Shown here: piece by piece, positions 40,799 through 49,266 of the stretch | Layout: each line of letters starts with the position of its first letter | How positions within the stretch are numbered: the first letter of the stretch is position 1 | From: Bradyrhizobium genosp. SA-3 | GTDB lineage: Bacteria > Pseudomonadota > Alphaproteobacteria > Rhizobiales > Xanthobacteraceae | Length of the DNA stretch: 50,335 bases | NCBI RefSeq assembly: GCF_004212635.1 | Contig: NZ_PSRT01000060.1 | Location: forward strand, 1-50,335 | Direction: 5' to 3' | Notes under the pieces: model-generated | Databases searched by the model: none | What the model was told of the DNA's origin: nothing | What the model saw: only the letters and a program-made list of their open reading frames with translations | Translations under genes and position numbers: made by a program

Positions 40799-41745
40799 GG
40801 CCCGCCCTCGCGGTTCGCCAGCGTGCGGAACGAAAGCGCGGTGAGGCCCATCAACGCGGCCAGCGTCAGCAGCGTCGCCGCCGAGGCCTTGCCGACGTCG
40901 TAATGCTCGACCGCCTGCTGGTAGATGTAGAACAGCACGAGATTGGTCGAGTTAGACGGGCCACCCTGGGTCAGGACGAAGACGTGATCGACTTGCGTCA
41001 CCGCATTGAGCGTCGCGATCACGGTGACGAACAGGAAGGTGGGCTTAAGCTCCGGCAGGATGATGTAGCGCAGGCGTTGCAACGGACCGGCGCCATCGAG
41101 ATGGGCAGCCTCCATGACGTCCTCTGGCACCGCCTGCAGGCCGGCGAGGAAGAACAACATGTAATAGCCGGCATTCTTCCAGATCGTGATCACCATGATC
41201 GCTGACAGCGCGATGTCGGGATCGCCCAGCCAGTTCGGCAGCACCGGAAGCAGCCGGCCGATGTAATAGTCGAGCAGCCCGACATTGGGCAGGAAGATGA
41301 ACAGGAACAGCGCGGATGCCGCGACCATCGGGATCAGCACCGGCAGGAACAGCGCGGCGCGGAGCGCGCTGGTTACCGCGTTGGTGCGCGCGAGCGCGAG
41401 CGCAAACAACAGCGCGAGGCCGATGCTCGGGATCGCCGTGCCGACGGCATAGATCAGATTGTTGACGACCGCGCCGGTGAAGGCGGGGTCGGCAAGCACC
41501 GCGCTGACATTGTCGAGGCCGACGAAGCGGACGGGCGCTTTCGGGGTCGTGCGCTGATAGAGCGCATCGATAAACACGCGGCCCATCGCGCCATAGGTGA
41601 ACAGCGCGAGGAAGACCAGCGAGGGCAGCAGCAGCAGATAGGCCGGCAGCGAGGCCTTGAAGCCGGCGGCGAAGCGCTTCAGGACATGCAGGCGCGGTGC
41701 CGCCGAAGTTGCGACCGGGAGAGCCGCGGGTTCGGCGAGGCTCAT
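40795..41745 (-). CDS. ABC transporter permease, UgpA/MalF type
   Basis: The 316-residue permease begins MSLAEPAALPVATSAAPRLH, with helices from about residue 34 (LPAYLLLLPSLVFLALFTYG). The EAA loop is AVPEDVMEAAHLDGAGPLQR. It starts one base after the stop of the phosphodiesterase gene (TGA-G-ATG), so the two are co-translated. A longer frame upstream (to 41862) is antisense-like to the phosphodiesterase and is not coding. The ATP-binding subunit must come from elsewhere in the genome. Confidence 0.93.
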   Translation of the reverse strand: MSLAEPAALPVATSAAPRLHVLKRFAAGFKASLPAYLLLLPSLVFLALFTYGAMGRVFIDALYQRTTPKAPVRFVGLDNVSAVLADPAFTGAVVNNLIYAVGTAIPSIGLALLFALALARTNAVTSALRAALFLPVLIPMVAASALFLFIFLPNVGLLDYYIGRLLPVLPNWLGDPDIALSAIMVITIWKNAGYYMLFFLAGLQAVPEDVMEAAHLDGAGPLQRLRYIILPELKPTFLFVTVIATLNAVTQVDHVFVLTQGGPSNSTNLVLFYIYQQAVEHYDVGKASAATLLTLAALMGLTALSFRTLANREGGP

Positions 41746-41746
41746 C

Positions 41747-42595
41747 TCACCGCGCCGCAAACTTGAGCGCATAGTCGCGGCCGTCCATTCCCGCAGGCGG
41801 GTCGAAGGGGAAGCGCAGACTGGTGTCGAGGAAGTCGTGGCTGTGCACGACCAGGTTCTCATCGTCGATCAGCACCACGCCGTAGGCAGGCGGTTCGTGG
41901 CTCGCCAGATGCGGCGCGTTGGCATTGAGCTCGAACCAGACCTGGTGGTTGGTGCCGCGCAGCGTCGAGAACGGGATTTTGCCGTAGCTGCCGAAGATCG
42001 GCCGGTGCACATGGCCGAAGAAGAGGTGGCGGATGCGGCTGCGATAGGGCGCGATCACTTCGGCGAATTCCGCGCTCTGCTTCAGCGCGATCTCGTCCAT
42101 CGCGAGCACGCCGACCGGGAAGGGCGGATGGTGCATGAAAACCACGAACGGCATGTCCGCCGGCGCTGCGGCCAGCGTGCTCGCCAGCCAGTCGAGGCGC
42201 TTTGCGCACATCTCGCCGGCATGGCTGGTCTCGTCCAGCGTGTCGAGGAAGACGAACAGGCCGTGCTCGGTGGTGCGGGTGCCCTGCACGAAGCCGTTCT
42301 GATCGCGCGGCGCCGACCGAAGACCGTCGAGGCAGGCGACGCGCTTGTCGTGATTGCCGACCATGGCGATGTACGGCATCTTCAGCGCGGCCATCGCGTC
42401 TGCGAAATTGGCGTAGGATTCAGGCTCGCCCCAATGGGTGAGGTCGCCGGTCACGACGGCAAACGCAGCGTCGGACTGGTGTTTGTTGATGTCCGCAATC
42501 GCCGCGTCCAGCCGGGCGCGCGGATCGAGCCCATAGAGCTTCAGCCCCGGATTCGCGAGATGCGTGTCGGTGATATGGATGAATTTGAAGGGCAT
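41747..42595 (-). CDS. Class III cyclic-nucleotide / glycerophospho-diesterase (GpdQ-like metallophosphoesterase)
   Basis: The 282-residue calcineurin-fold enzyme has the dinuclear metal motifs in order: HITDTHL, VVTGDLTHWG, MVGNHDKR, VFMHHPPFP and FFGHVHRP. The sequence around KLYGLDPRARLDAAIADINK and the VGVLAMDEIALK-type segment resemble GpdQ of Enterobacter, which cleaves glycerophosphodiesters, and the CpdA-type cAMP phosphodiesterases. No signal peptide is seen, so it should act in the cytoplasm on imported diesters. It is the first gene of the Ugp-like operon, and a Pho box lies 74 bases upstream. Together they suggest phosphate scavenging; hydrolysis of cAMP is an alternative. Confidence 0.88.
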   Translation of the reverse strand: MPFKFIHITDTHLANPGLKLYGLDPRARLDAAIADINKHQSDAAFAVVTGDLTHWGEPESYANFADAMAALKMPYIAMVGNHDKRVACLDGLRSAPRDQNGFVQGTRTTEHGLFVFLDTLDETSHAGEMCAKRLDWLASTLAAAPADMPFVVFMHHPPFPVGVLAMDEIALKQSAEFAEVIAPYRSRIRHLFFGHVHRPIFGSYGKIPFSTLRGTNHQVWFELNANAPHLASHEPPAYGVVLIDDENLVVHSHDFLDTSLRFPFDPPAGMDGRDYALKFAAR

Positions 42596-42668
42596 GGCGC
42601 GCGTGTCAGGTCTCTGGGAGGACGGTCGCCTCCGGCAAGACGGCCCGCCAGCCGGTTAGAGTGAGAGT

Positions 42669-42686
42669 GTTTCAGTTTGATGACAG
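42669..42686 (-). promoter_or_regulatory. Pho box upstream of the phosphodiesterase/Ugp-like operon
   Basis: On the minus strand it reads CTGTCATCAAACTGAAAC: the first heptamer CTGTCAT is perfect, the 4-base gap is right, and the second CTGAAAC matches the CTGTAAC-type second half found in rhizobial Pho boxes except for one base. It lies 73 bases before the ATG at 42595. PhoB would activate the operon during phosphate starvation. Confidence 0.7.
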
Positions 42687-42909
42687 TGGTTGCCGACGCC
42701 GCAAATTGTTGGGCAGAACGGCGAGTGCGGTCAACGGGGTCGTCTCGCGTTGCGGCATCGAGCCTATCGCAGTGCGCAGGACGCGCGCAGGGAAGTCCAT
42801 CAGCATCGCGAGTGCAGGGATGGTTGAGGCGCCGAGGAAGATGGGTGCGCTGCGCTCTACCCATCCAACGGCATCTCTCTCAAGTCCCACAGAATGTCTG
42901 CAGGTCTGT

Positions 42910-42940
42910 AGGGTGGATTAGCCGAAGGCGTAATCCACCA
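42910..42940. repeat. REP-like element, left of transposase remnant
   Basis: The unit has GTGGATTA (42913-42920) and TAATCCAC (42931-42938) arms with GCC-GAA-GGC in the centre and one bulged G. It is preceded by AGG and is the same family as 38543-38574 and 43525-43641. It is 37 bases before the transposase start. Confidence 0.8.
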
Positions 42941-42976
42941 CTGTGAGCCAACTTCAAGTTGTGATATTGGTGATCA

Positions 42977-43509
42977 ATGTCCGACTATCGCCGCGCATTC
43001 GTTCCCGGAGGATGCTGGTTCTTCACGGTGAACCTGCTTGATCGGCGGAAAGCTCTCCTGACCGACCAGATCGAGATCTTACGGGGTGCCGTCGCCGCAA
43101 CGCGCCAGAGCCATCCCTTCGAGATCGACGCCTTTGTGGTTCTACCGGATCATCTGCATGCAATCTGGAAGCTGCCGCCCGGCGAGTCCAATTTCTCGGT
43201 TCGCTGGCGTTGATCAAGACACGTTTTTCCAAAGCTTTGCCAGCGAACGAGCGGTTGAGCGCCGTCCGCGCCGCACGGAACGAGCGCGGCATCTGGCAAC
43301 GCCGGTTCTGGGAGCATCTGATCCGTGACGAGGCCGACTATGCTCGCCATGTCGAGTATTGCTACTACAACCCTGTGAAGCATGGCCATGCGTCGCGAGT
43401 ACGCGATTGGCCGTACTCGTCGTTTCACCGCGATGTCCGCGCCCGCTTGGTTCCTGAGGATTGGGGCGGTGATGCCAAGATAGCAGGCGAGTTCGGAGAG
43501 CGGGGATGA
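42977..43509 (+). pseudogene. REP-associated tyrosine transposase (RAYT), frameshifted
   Basis: The first frame MSDYRRAFVPGGCWFFTVNL and on contains the HUH motif (PDHLHAIWKLP). It ends at a premature stop at 43211-43213. The second frame continues with ALIKTRFSKALPANERLSAV, the WEHLIRDEADYARH block and the catalytic-Tyr region VEYCYYNPVKHG. A single base appears missing near 43206 (TGGCG where TGGGCG would join the frames). Y1-type transposases of this group act on single-stranded DNA at REP hairpins, and such hairpins lie on both sides. With both motifs preserved, the inactivation seems recent, or the frameshift is a sequencing error. Confidence 0.9.
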
Positions 43510-43524
43510 CGGCCGGGTCATCTT

Positions 43525-43641
43525 GTAGGGTGGATTAGCCGCGCGACTGCGCGCAGCGCAGTTCGCTCGGCGTAATCCACCTCTTTACTTTCCGCTTGTT
43601 GAGAGAAGAGGTGGATTACGCCTTCGGCTAATCCACCCTAC
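43525..43641. repeat. Paired REP-like elements, right of transposase remnant
   Basis: Two units occur in opposite orientation. The outer 16-bp arms GTAGGGTGGATTAGCC (43525-43540) and GGCTAATCCACCCTAC (43626-43641) are exact complements. The inner ends are CGTAATCCACC (43571-43581) and GGTGGATTACG (43610-43620), also exact complements. This is the double arrangement typical of mobilisable BIME-like elements. Confidence 0.85.
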
Positions 43642-43655
43642 GCACCGAGTTGTCG

Positions 43656-45134
43656 CTACGTCCCGCAAAACGTCTGCAGCACCCGCTGGTCCGGGAGCGG
43701 CGGATCGGCGTAGGCGGCAAACTCCGGCTGATCCTGGTACGGCCTGGCCAGCACCTTCACCAGCTCTTCGAACGGCGCGTAGTTGTCATCGTTCACGGCG
43801 GCCTGGATCACGGCCTCGACGCGGTGGTTGCGCGGGATAAACATAGGGTTGACGGCGTGCATCGCGGCTTTCCGCTCGGCCGGGGCCTGCGGCTCCAGGG
43901 CGATGCGCTCGCGCCAGCGCTTGGCCCACTCGTCGAAAACCGAGGGATCCATGAATTGCGCGCGGACGTCGGCGTTGCCGGACTCATCGCCTGCGGCCTC
44001 ACCAAGCTTGCGGAAGGTGAGCGTGAAGTCGGCCTGGTTCTTGGCCATGGCATCGAGCAGGTCCTGGATCAGCGCCTCGTCGCCGTCCTGCTCCCTGAAG
44101 AGGCCGACCTTCTTGCGCAGGCCGGCCTGATAGGCCGCGCTGAATGTCTCGGCGAAGGCGCCGAGAATGTCCTGCGCTTCGGCCACCGCCTTCTCCTGGT
44201 CGTCGGAGAACAGCGGCAGCAGGCATTCGGCAAGCCGGGTCAGATTCCACAAGCCGATGCGCGGCTGGTTGGCATAGGCGTATCGGCCCATCTCGTCGAT
44301 CGAGGAGAACACCTGCGCGGGATTGTAGGTGTCCATGAAGGCGCAGGGGCCGTAGTCGATGGTCTCGCCGGAGATGGACGTGTTGTCGGTGTTCATCACG
44401 CCGTGGATGAAGCCGACCAAGAGCCAGCGCGCGACCAGATCGGCCTGGCGCGCGACGACGCTCGCGAGCAGGGCGTGATAGGGCCGCTCGACATGCAGCA
44501 GTTCGGGATAATGGCGGGTGATGACGTGGTCGGCGAGCCGGCGGATCGCCTCGGTGTCGCGGCGGACGGCGAAGAACTGGAAGGTGCCGACGCGGATGTG
44601 GCTCGAGGCGACCCGCGTCAGCACCGCGCCGGGCAGCGCGGTCTCGCGGATAACGTGCTCGCCGGTGACGACGGCGGCGAGCGAGCGCGTGGTCGGGATC
44701 CCCAGCGCATACATCGCTTCGCTGACGATGTATTCGCGCAGGACCGGCCCGAGCGCGGCGCGGCCATCGCCGCGGCGAGAGAACGGGGTGGGGCCGCTTC
44801 CCTTGAGCTGGATGTCGCGGCGGACGCCGTCCTTGTCGATGACCTCGCCGAGCAAGATGGCGCGGCCGTCGCCAAGCTGGGGCACGAAATGCCCGAACTG
44901 GTGGCCCGCATAGGCCATGGCGATGGGATCGGCGCCGACGGGAACCGCCTTGCCGGCCAGGATTTCGGCGCCTTCCGGGGTCTCCAGCGCGTCTGGATCG
45001 AGCCCGAGCTGGACCGCCAGCGGCCGGTTCAGCTTGATCAGCCGGGGCGCTGCCACAGGGGTCGGCGCGACGCGGGCGAAGAAGCTGTCCGGCAGCGCCG
45101 AATACGAGTTCTGGAAGGGGAAATGCACCGTCAT
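43656..45134 (-). CDS. selO: Protein adenylyltransferase SelO
   Basis: The 492-residue pseudokinase-fold enzyme transfers AMP from ATP to Ser, Thr or Tyr of target proteins. The ATP-binding text is complete: QLGDGRAILLGEV, RRDIQLKGSGPTPFSRRGDG, REYIVSEAMYALGIPTTR and the metal/catalytic NTDNTSISGETIDYGPCAFM. It ends QTFCGT: the Cys at the third position from the end takes the place of selenocysteine in eukaryotic SelO. It is divergent from aspS and has REP elements just downstream. Confidence 0.96.
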   Translation of the reverse strand: MTVHFPFQNSYSALPDSFFARVAPTPVAAPRLIKLNRPLAVQLGLDPDALETPEGAEILAGKAVPVGADPIAMAYAGHQFGHFVPQLGDGRAILLGEVIDKDGVRRDIQLKGSGPTPFSRRGDGRAALGPVLREYIVSEAMYALGIPTTRSLAAVVTGEHVIRETALPGAVLTRVASSHIRVGTFQFFAVRRDTEAIRRLADHVITRHYPELLHVERPYHALLASVVARQADLVARWLLVGFIHGVMNTDNTSISGETIDYGPCAFMDTYNPAQVFSSIDEMGRYAYANQPRIGLWNLTRLAECLLPLFSDDQEKAVAEAQDILGAFAETFSAAYQAGLRKKVGLFREQDGDEALIQDLLDAMAKNQADFTLTFRKLGEAAGDESGNADVRAQFMDPSVFDEWAKRWRERIALEPQAPAERKAAMHAVNPMFIPRNHRVEAVIQAAVNDDNYAPFEELVKVLARPYQDQPEFAAYADPPLPDQRVLQTFCGT

Positions 45135-45322
45135 GGCCTCAAGATAGGGCTGGAACGCCTAATGGCAAAGGCTCGGCCCTTGAAAATGGGCGCATCTGGC
45201 CCAAAACAGCGCGTTCCCTTGGTTGCCGCCTAGGGTCTCGTCGGGTAAACCCTGCCGCAACTTCGGACCGGCCCTTACAGGCCGTTCGATTCGCTTCCTC
45301 CGACATTGATTTTGGGACGACC

Positions 45323-47095
45323 ATGCATCGCTACCGGTCACATACATGCGGCGCGCTCCGCGAGAGCAACATCGGCGAGACGGTTCGCCTCTCGGGCTGG
45401 GTCCATCGCGTTCGCGACCATGGCGGCGTGCTGTTCATCGATCTGCGCGATCATTACGGTCTGACCCAGTGCGTGGTCGACCCGGACTCGCCGGCATTCT
45501 CGCTGGCCGAGAAGCTGCGCTCGGAATTTGTGGTACGGATGGACGGCAAGGCCCGCCGCCGCCCCCAAGGCACCGACAATGACGATTTGCCGACCGGCAA
45601 GGTCGAGGTCTACATCAGCGAGATCGAGGTGCTGGGCCCGGCCGGCGACCTGCCGCTGCCGGTGTTCGGCGACCAGGAATATCCCGAGGACATCCGCCTG
45701 AAGTACCGCTTCCTCGATCTGCGTCGCGAGAAGCTGCACCAGAACATCATGACCCGCATCGAAATCATCAAGTCGATGCGCAGGCGCATGGAGGGGCAGG
45801 GCTTCTTCGAGTTCAACACCCCGATCCTGACCGCGTCCTCGCCGGAGGGCGCGCGCGATTTCCTGGTGCCCTCGCGCATCCATCCCGGCAAATTCTACGC
45901 GCTGCCGCAGGCACCGCAGCAGTACAAGCAGCTGCTGATGATGTCGGGCTTCGATCGCTACTTCCAGATTGCGCCCTGCTTCCGTGACGAGGACCCGCGC
46001 GCTGACCGTCTGCCCGGCGAGTTCTACCAGCTCGACGTCGAGATGAGCTTTGTGACGCAGGACGACGTGTTCGCGGCGATGGAGCCTGTCATCACTGGCG
46101 TGTTCGAGGAGTTCGCGAGAGGAAAGCCGGTGACGAAGGGCTGGCGCCGGATTCCCTTCGCCGAGGCACTGCGCAAATACGGCAGCGACAAGCCGGACCT
46201 GCGCAATCCCATCGAGATGCAGGACGTCTCCGAGCATTTCCGCGGCTCCGGTTTCAAGGTGTTCGCGCGCATGCTCGAAGATCCCAAGAACCAGGTCTGG
46301 GCGATCCCGGCGCCGGGCGGCGGCAGCCGCGCCTTTTGCGACCGCATGAACTCGTGGGCGCAAGGCGAGGGCCAGCCCGGCCTCGGCTACATCATGTGGC
46401 GTGAGGGCGGCGAGGGTGCCGGTCCGCTCGCGAACAACATCGGTCTTGAGCGCACTGCCGCGATCCGCGCGCAGCTCGGCGTGAAGGAGGGCGATGCCGC
46501 CTTCTTCGTCGCCGGCGATCCCGACAAGTTCTGGAAGTTCTCCGGTTTGGCCCGCAACAAGGTCGGCGAGGAGTTGAACCTCACCGACAAGGAGCGGTTC
46601 GAGCTCGCCTGGGTCGTCGACTTCCCGATGTACGAGTACAACGAGGACGACAAGAAGGTCGATTTCTCGCACAACCCGTTCTCGATGCCGCAGGGCGGCC
46701 TGGAAGCGCTGAAGGGCCAGGACCCGCTGACCATCAAGGCGTTCCAGTACGACATCACCTGCAACGGCTACGAGATCGCCTCGGGCGGCATCCGCAACCA
46801 CGTGCCGGAAGCGATGGTGAAGGCGTTCGAGATTGCCGGCTATGGCGAGCAGGAGGTGGTCGACCGCTTCGGCGGCATGTACCGCGCCTTCCAATACGGC
46901 GCGCCGCCGCATGGCGGCATGGCCGCGGGTGTCGACCGCATCGTGATGCTGCTGTGCGGCACCACGAATTTGCGCGAGATCTCGCTGTTCCCGATGAACC
47001 AGCAGGCCATGGACCTCTTGATGGGCGCGCCGTCGGAAGCCACCACCAAGCAGCTCCGCGAGCTGCACGTGCGGGTGAACCTGCCGCAGAAGTGA
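45323..47095 (+). CDS. aspS: Aspartyl-tRNA synthetase
   Basis: The 590-residue class IIb synthetase has the anticodon-binding OB domain (about 1-105: VRLSGWVHRVRDHGGVLFID), class II motif 1 region MRRRMEGQGFFEFNTPIL, motif 2 FRDEDPRADRLPGEFYQLD, the bacterial GAD insert (about 290-420), and motif 3 GGMAAGVDRIVMLL. In alphaproteobacteria this type usually charges both tRNA-Asp and tRNA-Asn, with GatCAB making Asn-tRNA; that is family knowledge. GGGACGA precedes the ATG. It is monocistronic, with repeats just downstream. Confidence 0.97.
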   Translation: MHRYRSHTCGALRESNIGETVRLSGWVHRVRDHGGVLFIDLRDHYGLTQCVVDPDSPAFSLAEKLRSEFVVRMDGKARRRPQGTDNDDLPTGKVEVYISEIEVLGPAGDLPLPVFGDQEYPEDIRLKYRFLDLRREKLHQNIMTRIEIIKSMRRRMEGQGFFEFNTPILTASSPEGARDFLVPSRIHPGKFYALPQAPQQYKQLLMMSGFDRYFQIAPCFRDEDPRADRLPGEFYQLDVEMSFVTQDDVFAAMEPVITGVFEEFARGKPVTKGWRRIPFAEALRKYGSDKPDLRNPIEMQDVSEHFRGSGFKVFARMLEDPKNQVWAIPAPGGGSRAFCDRMNSWAQGEGQPGLGYIMWREGGEGAGPLANNIGLERTAAIRAQLGVKEGDAAFFVAGDPDKFWKFSGLARNKVGEELNLTDKERFELAWVVDFPMYEYNEDDKKVDFSHNPFSMPQGGLEALKGQDPLTIKAFQYDITCNGYEIASGGIRNHVPEAMVKAFEIAGYGEQEVVDRFGGMYRAFQYGAPPHGGMAAGVDRIVMLLCGTTNLREISLFPMNQQAMDLLMGAPSEATTKQLRELHVRVNLPQK

Positions 47096-47103
47096 GGCTC
47101 TTT

Positions 47104-47160
47104 GCCTCTCCGCGCCCTTGTCCCGCCGAAGCTTCAGCGAAGGCGGATGCGGGGAGAGGC
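47104..47160. repeat. Palindromic element after aspS
   Basis: The arms GCCTCTCC (47104-47111) and GGAGAGGC (47153-47160) enclose CCGCC (47123-47127) and GGCGG (47142-47146). The hairpin starts 9 bases after the stop codon. It has no U-tract. Its text resembles dispersed repeats of the genus, and it could still aid termination or mRNA stability. Confidence 0.6.
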
Positions 47161-47170
47161 TGTCTCCACG

Positions 47171-47259
47171 TCGTCATTGCGAGCGCAGCGAAGCAATCCA
47201 GAGTCCCTCCGCGGAAAGATTCTGGATTGCTTCGTCGCAAGTGCTCCTCGCAATGACGA
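47171..47259. repeat. Inverted-repeat element (TCATTGCGAGCGCAGCGAAGC family)
   Basis: Outer arms TCGTCATTGCGAG (47171-47183) and CTCGCAATGACGA (47247-47259) and inner arms GAAGCAATCCAGA (47190-47202) and TCTGGATTGCTTC (47221-47233) are exact complements. It lies in the gap between aspS and the convergent large unknown gene. This text is very common in Bradyrhizobiaceae intergenic regions. Confidence 0.85.
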
Positions 47260-47301
47260 GGAGGAGAGCTTCGCCTTTCTCTCTCTTACAGCCTCGTCCT
47301 C

Positions 47302-49266
47302 TCACAACCCCGTCGACGCCTCGATCCTGAACTGCGCCAGCGCGACGATCGGGTCGTGGTTCAGGGCATCCATGAGCTGAACCAACGGCACCTTGCCGAG
47401 CGGTGTCAGCTTGACGGAGAGCGTTTGCCCCGAGGTCGCGACGAAGTCGGCGAGCGCGTCCGCCGCCGCCTTGGCGTCGAGATTGGCGGCCGCGATCTTC
47501 TCGCCCTGCGCCCGGATCATCTCGACGATGGCGCTGCGCGCGGCGTCGCGGCTGACATCCTGCATGCGCGAGAACTGCGCCACGACGAGATCGACGACGC
47601 CGCCGTCGCGCAGGGAGAGCTCGATCGCGCCGGTCTCGATTTGGCCGGCCTGGCTCACGGCCTGCATCGGATCGGCGGTGAACATCGTGCGCGGCACGTT
47701 GGCGAGCGCGAGGCGGGCCTGCGCCCGGGCGAGATTGCCGAGATCGATGGTGGCGGGCGCGAGCGCAAACGCACCTGACGATTCCGTCCAGGCCGCGCCG
47801 AGATCGAGGTTGATCGCGAGCTTGTCGACGCCCGCCATGACCAGTGGCCGCTGCGCCGGGTTGGCAGGATCGGTGGGGGTGACCATTTTCACGACCAGGT
47901 TGGCCTTGCTCGGGATCGATCCGACCAGCTGGCCCCAGTTCAGGCTGATCGTGTCGATGGTGACGAGCTGGCGCGTGTTCTTGTAGGGCGCCACGACGCC
48001 CTTGATCTCAGCGCCTTCGAGCACGCGGAACAGGCCCAGCAACTGATCGGGCGAGGGCGCCTGTCCGTGACCGCTGAGGTCTGCCGCCCAGCGCATCAGG
48101 TTTGCCGCGCTGAACGATTTCAGCGCGAAGCGCTCCATCTTGAACTGCCCCTGCGGGGACGGCGTATCGACGCCTTCGACCGCGAACTCGCCTTCCCGGT
48201 ATCTGACGGCGTTGATCCTCGCCGTCCCTTGCGGCGTGCCCATCGACGTCTTGCCAACCTCGATCTTGCCGATGCGAAGGCCCTCATAGACCCCGGCGAG
48301 CTTCTCCATCATCTCGCGCGATTGCGCTTGTGTCGGGAGGACCGACCGGTCTGTCGGCATGAGCGCAACGATCTCGGCCGGCCGGAATTTTGACGGCTGC
48401 ACCGCGATGTCCTCGAAGATGATCCCGTCGATGTCCATCCGCATGCCCTGGGTTGATTTGAGCACATAGGGGCCGGCCGAGATCTGCGTGTAGACGCGGT
48501 GGTAGCTGTCGTCGCCAGACTTCTGCGGACCCAGCGCCGCGGCGATCGCGGTCGCGTCGAAATCGTTGACGATGATGTTGGAGAGATCGCCGGTCAGCTT
48601 GTCCTGCTTGCCCGGCTGCGGCACGTCGATGGTGAAGACGGCCCGATCCGCCTTCATCGCATCGATCTTGCCGTGCTCGAGATGCTGGATCGCCAGCCCG
48701 GAATAGGCGACTTCGCCGCTGCCGGCGGCGCTGCCGCTCGCATCGAAGCTCATCGTCAGCGTCGGAGCCGTGACTGACGATGCCGTGACGTTTGCGTATT
48801 GATCGAGTACATAGCGGTAGATGTCGATCAGGGAGCCGCCCGTCGGCAAATTCCCGGCGTGAAGGGGGCCGGCATAGTCGCGCAGGGCGAGTTGCGGGAT
48901 CTTGTAGGACGCCTTCAGCTTCGTGGGGCCGACCTGGTTCAGCGCGACTTCGAAACCCGTGACGTCGATGTTGTCGGCCGAGAACCTGATATCATCGACC
49001 AGGCGGACCCCCGTGCCTTTGATGCCGGCAATCTTGATCTGCGCCTGCTCGCCGGGAGCGATCGCGATGTCCTCGATCGTCACCGTGCGTGTGGGCAGAT
49101 CGAAATCAATCTTGCCATGGCTCGCCTTGCCGCCGCTCGAACGGATCCTTTCGAACGCGGCCTCGACCTCGGCGGTGGCGCGATGCTTGGCGTAGAGGTT
49201 GAAGCCGAACCATCCGCCCGCTCCGAGCACGGCTGCCACGATCAGGCCGATCAGGATTCGCTTCAT
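47302..49266 (-). CDS. Large membrane-anchored periplasmic protein of unknown function
   Basis: The 654-residue product starts MKRILIGLIVAAVLGAGGWF, a single N-terminal membrane anchor, followed by about 620 residues rich in short beta strands (IDFDLPTRTVTIEDIAIAPG, FSADNIDVTGFEVAL) and with no cysteine-rich or enzymatic motif. The C-terminal ~80 residues are helical (IVEMIRAQGEKIAAANLDAK) and end with ALNHDPIVALAQFRIEAS. The strand-rich pattern recalls AsmA-like or DUF945-type envelope proteins, but I cannot assign it. The start at 49266 has GGAG seven bases upstream; the ATG two codons before is too close to that site. It is divergent from the malic enzyme gene. Confidence 0.85.
   Translation of the reverse strand: MKRILIGLIVAAVLGAGGWFGFNLYAKHRATAEVEAAFERIRSSGGKASHGKIDFDLPTRTVTIEDIAIAPGEQAQIKIAGIKGTGVRLVDDIRFSADNIDVTGFEVALNQVGPTKLKASYKIPQLALRDYAGPLHAGNLPTGGSLIDIYRYVLDQYANVTASSVTAPTLTMSFDASGSAAGSGEVAYSGLAIQHLEHGKIDAMKADRAVFTIDVPQPGKQDKLTGDLSNIIVNDFDATAIAAALGPQKSGDDSYHRVYTQISAGPYVLKSTQGMRMDIDGIIFEDIAVQPSKFRPAEIVALMPTDRSVLPTQAQSREMMEKLAGVYEGLRIGKIEVGKTSMGTPQGTARINAVRYREGEFAVEGVDTPSPQGQFKMERFALKSFSAANLMRWAADLSGHGQAPSPDQLLGLFRVLEGAEIKGVVAPYKNTRQLVTIDTISLNWGQLVGSIPSKANLVVKMVTPTDPANPAQRPLVMAGVDKLAINLDLGAAWTESSGAFALAPATIDLGNLARAQARLALANVPRTMFTADPMQAVSQAGQIETGAIELSLRDGGVVDLVVAQFSRMQDVSRDAARSAIVEMIRAQGEKIAAANLDAKAAADALADFVATSGQTLSVKLTPLGKVPLVQLMDALNHDPIVALAQFRIEASTGL

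Larger units (their letters stand above)
42596..42976. other. Regulatory/intergenic region (381 bp) between the phosphodiesterase operon and the transposase remnant
   Basis: It includes a strong Pho box at 42669-42686 and a REP-like element at 42910-42940. The rest (42690-42900) has open frames on both strands but no recognisable protein; the minus-strand text around 42840-42890 resembles dispersed repeat sequence. Confidence 0.6.

Noticed and set aside
42672..42890. Minus-strand frame upstream of the phosphodiesterase
   Set aside because: It covers the Pho box region and ends in repeat-like text; no start signal or family likeness.
43650..45233. 527-codon plus-strand open frame opposite selO
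   Set aside because: SelO on the minus strand has full catalytic motifs; the antisense frame has none.
45338..47068. 576-codon minus-strand open frame opposite aspS
   Set aside because: It is the exact antisense of a well-conserved synthetase gene; its text is Ala/Val/Leu/His-rich without motifs, a normal consequence of high GC.
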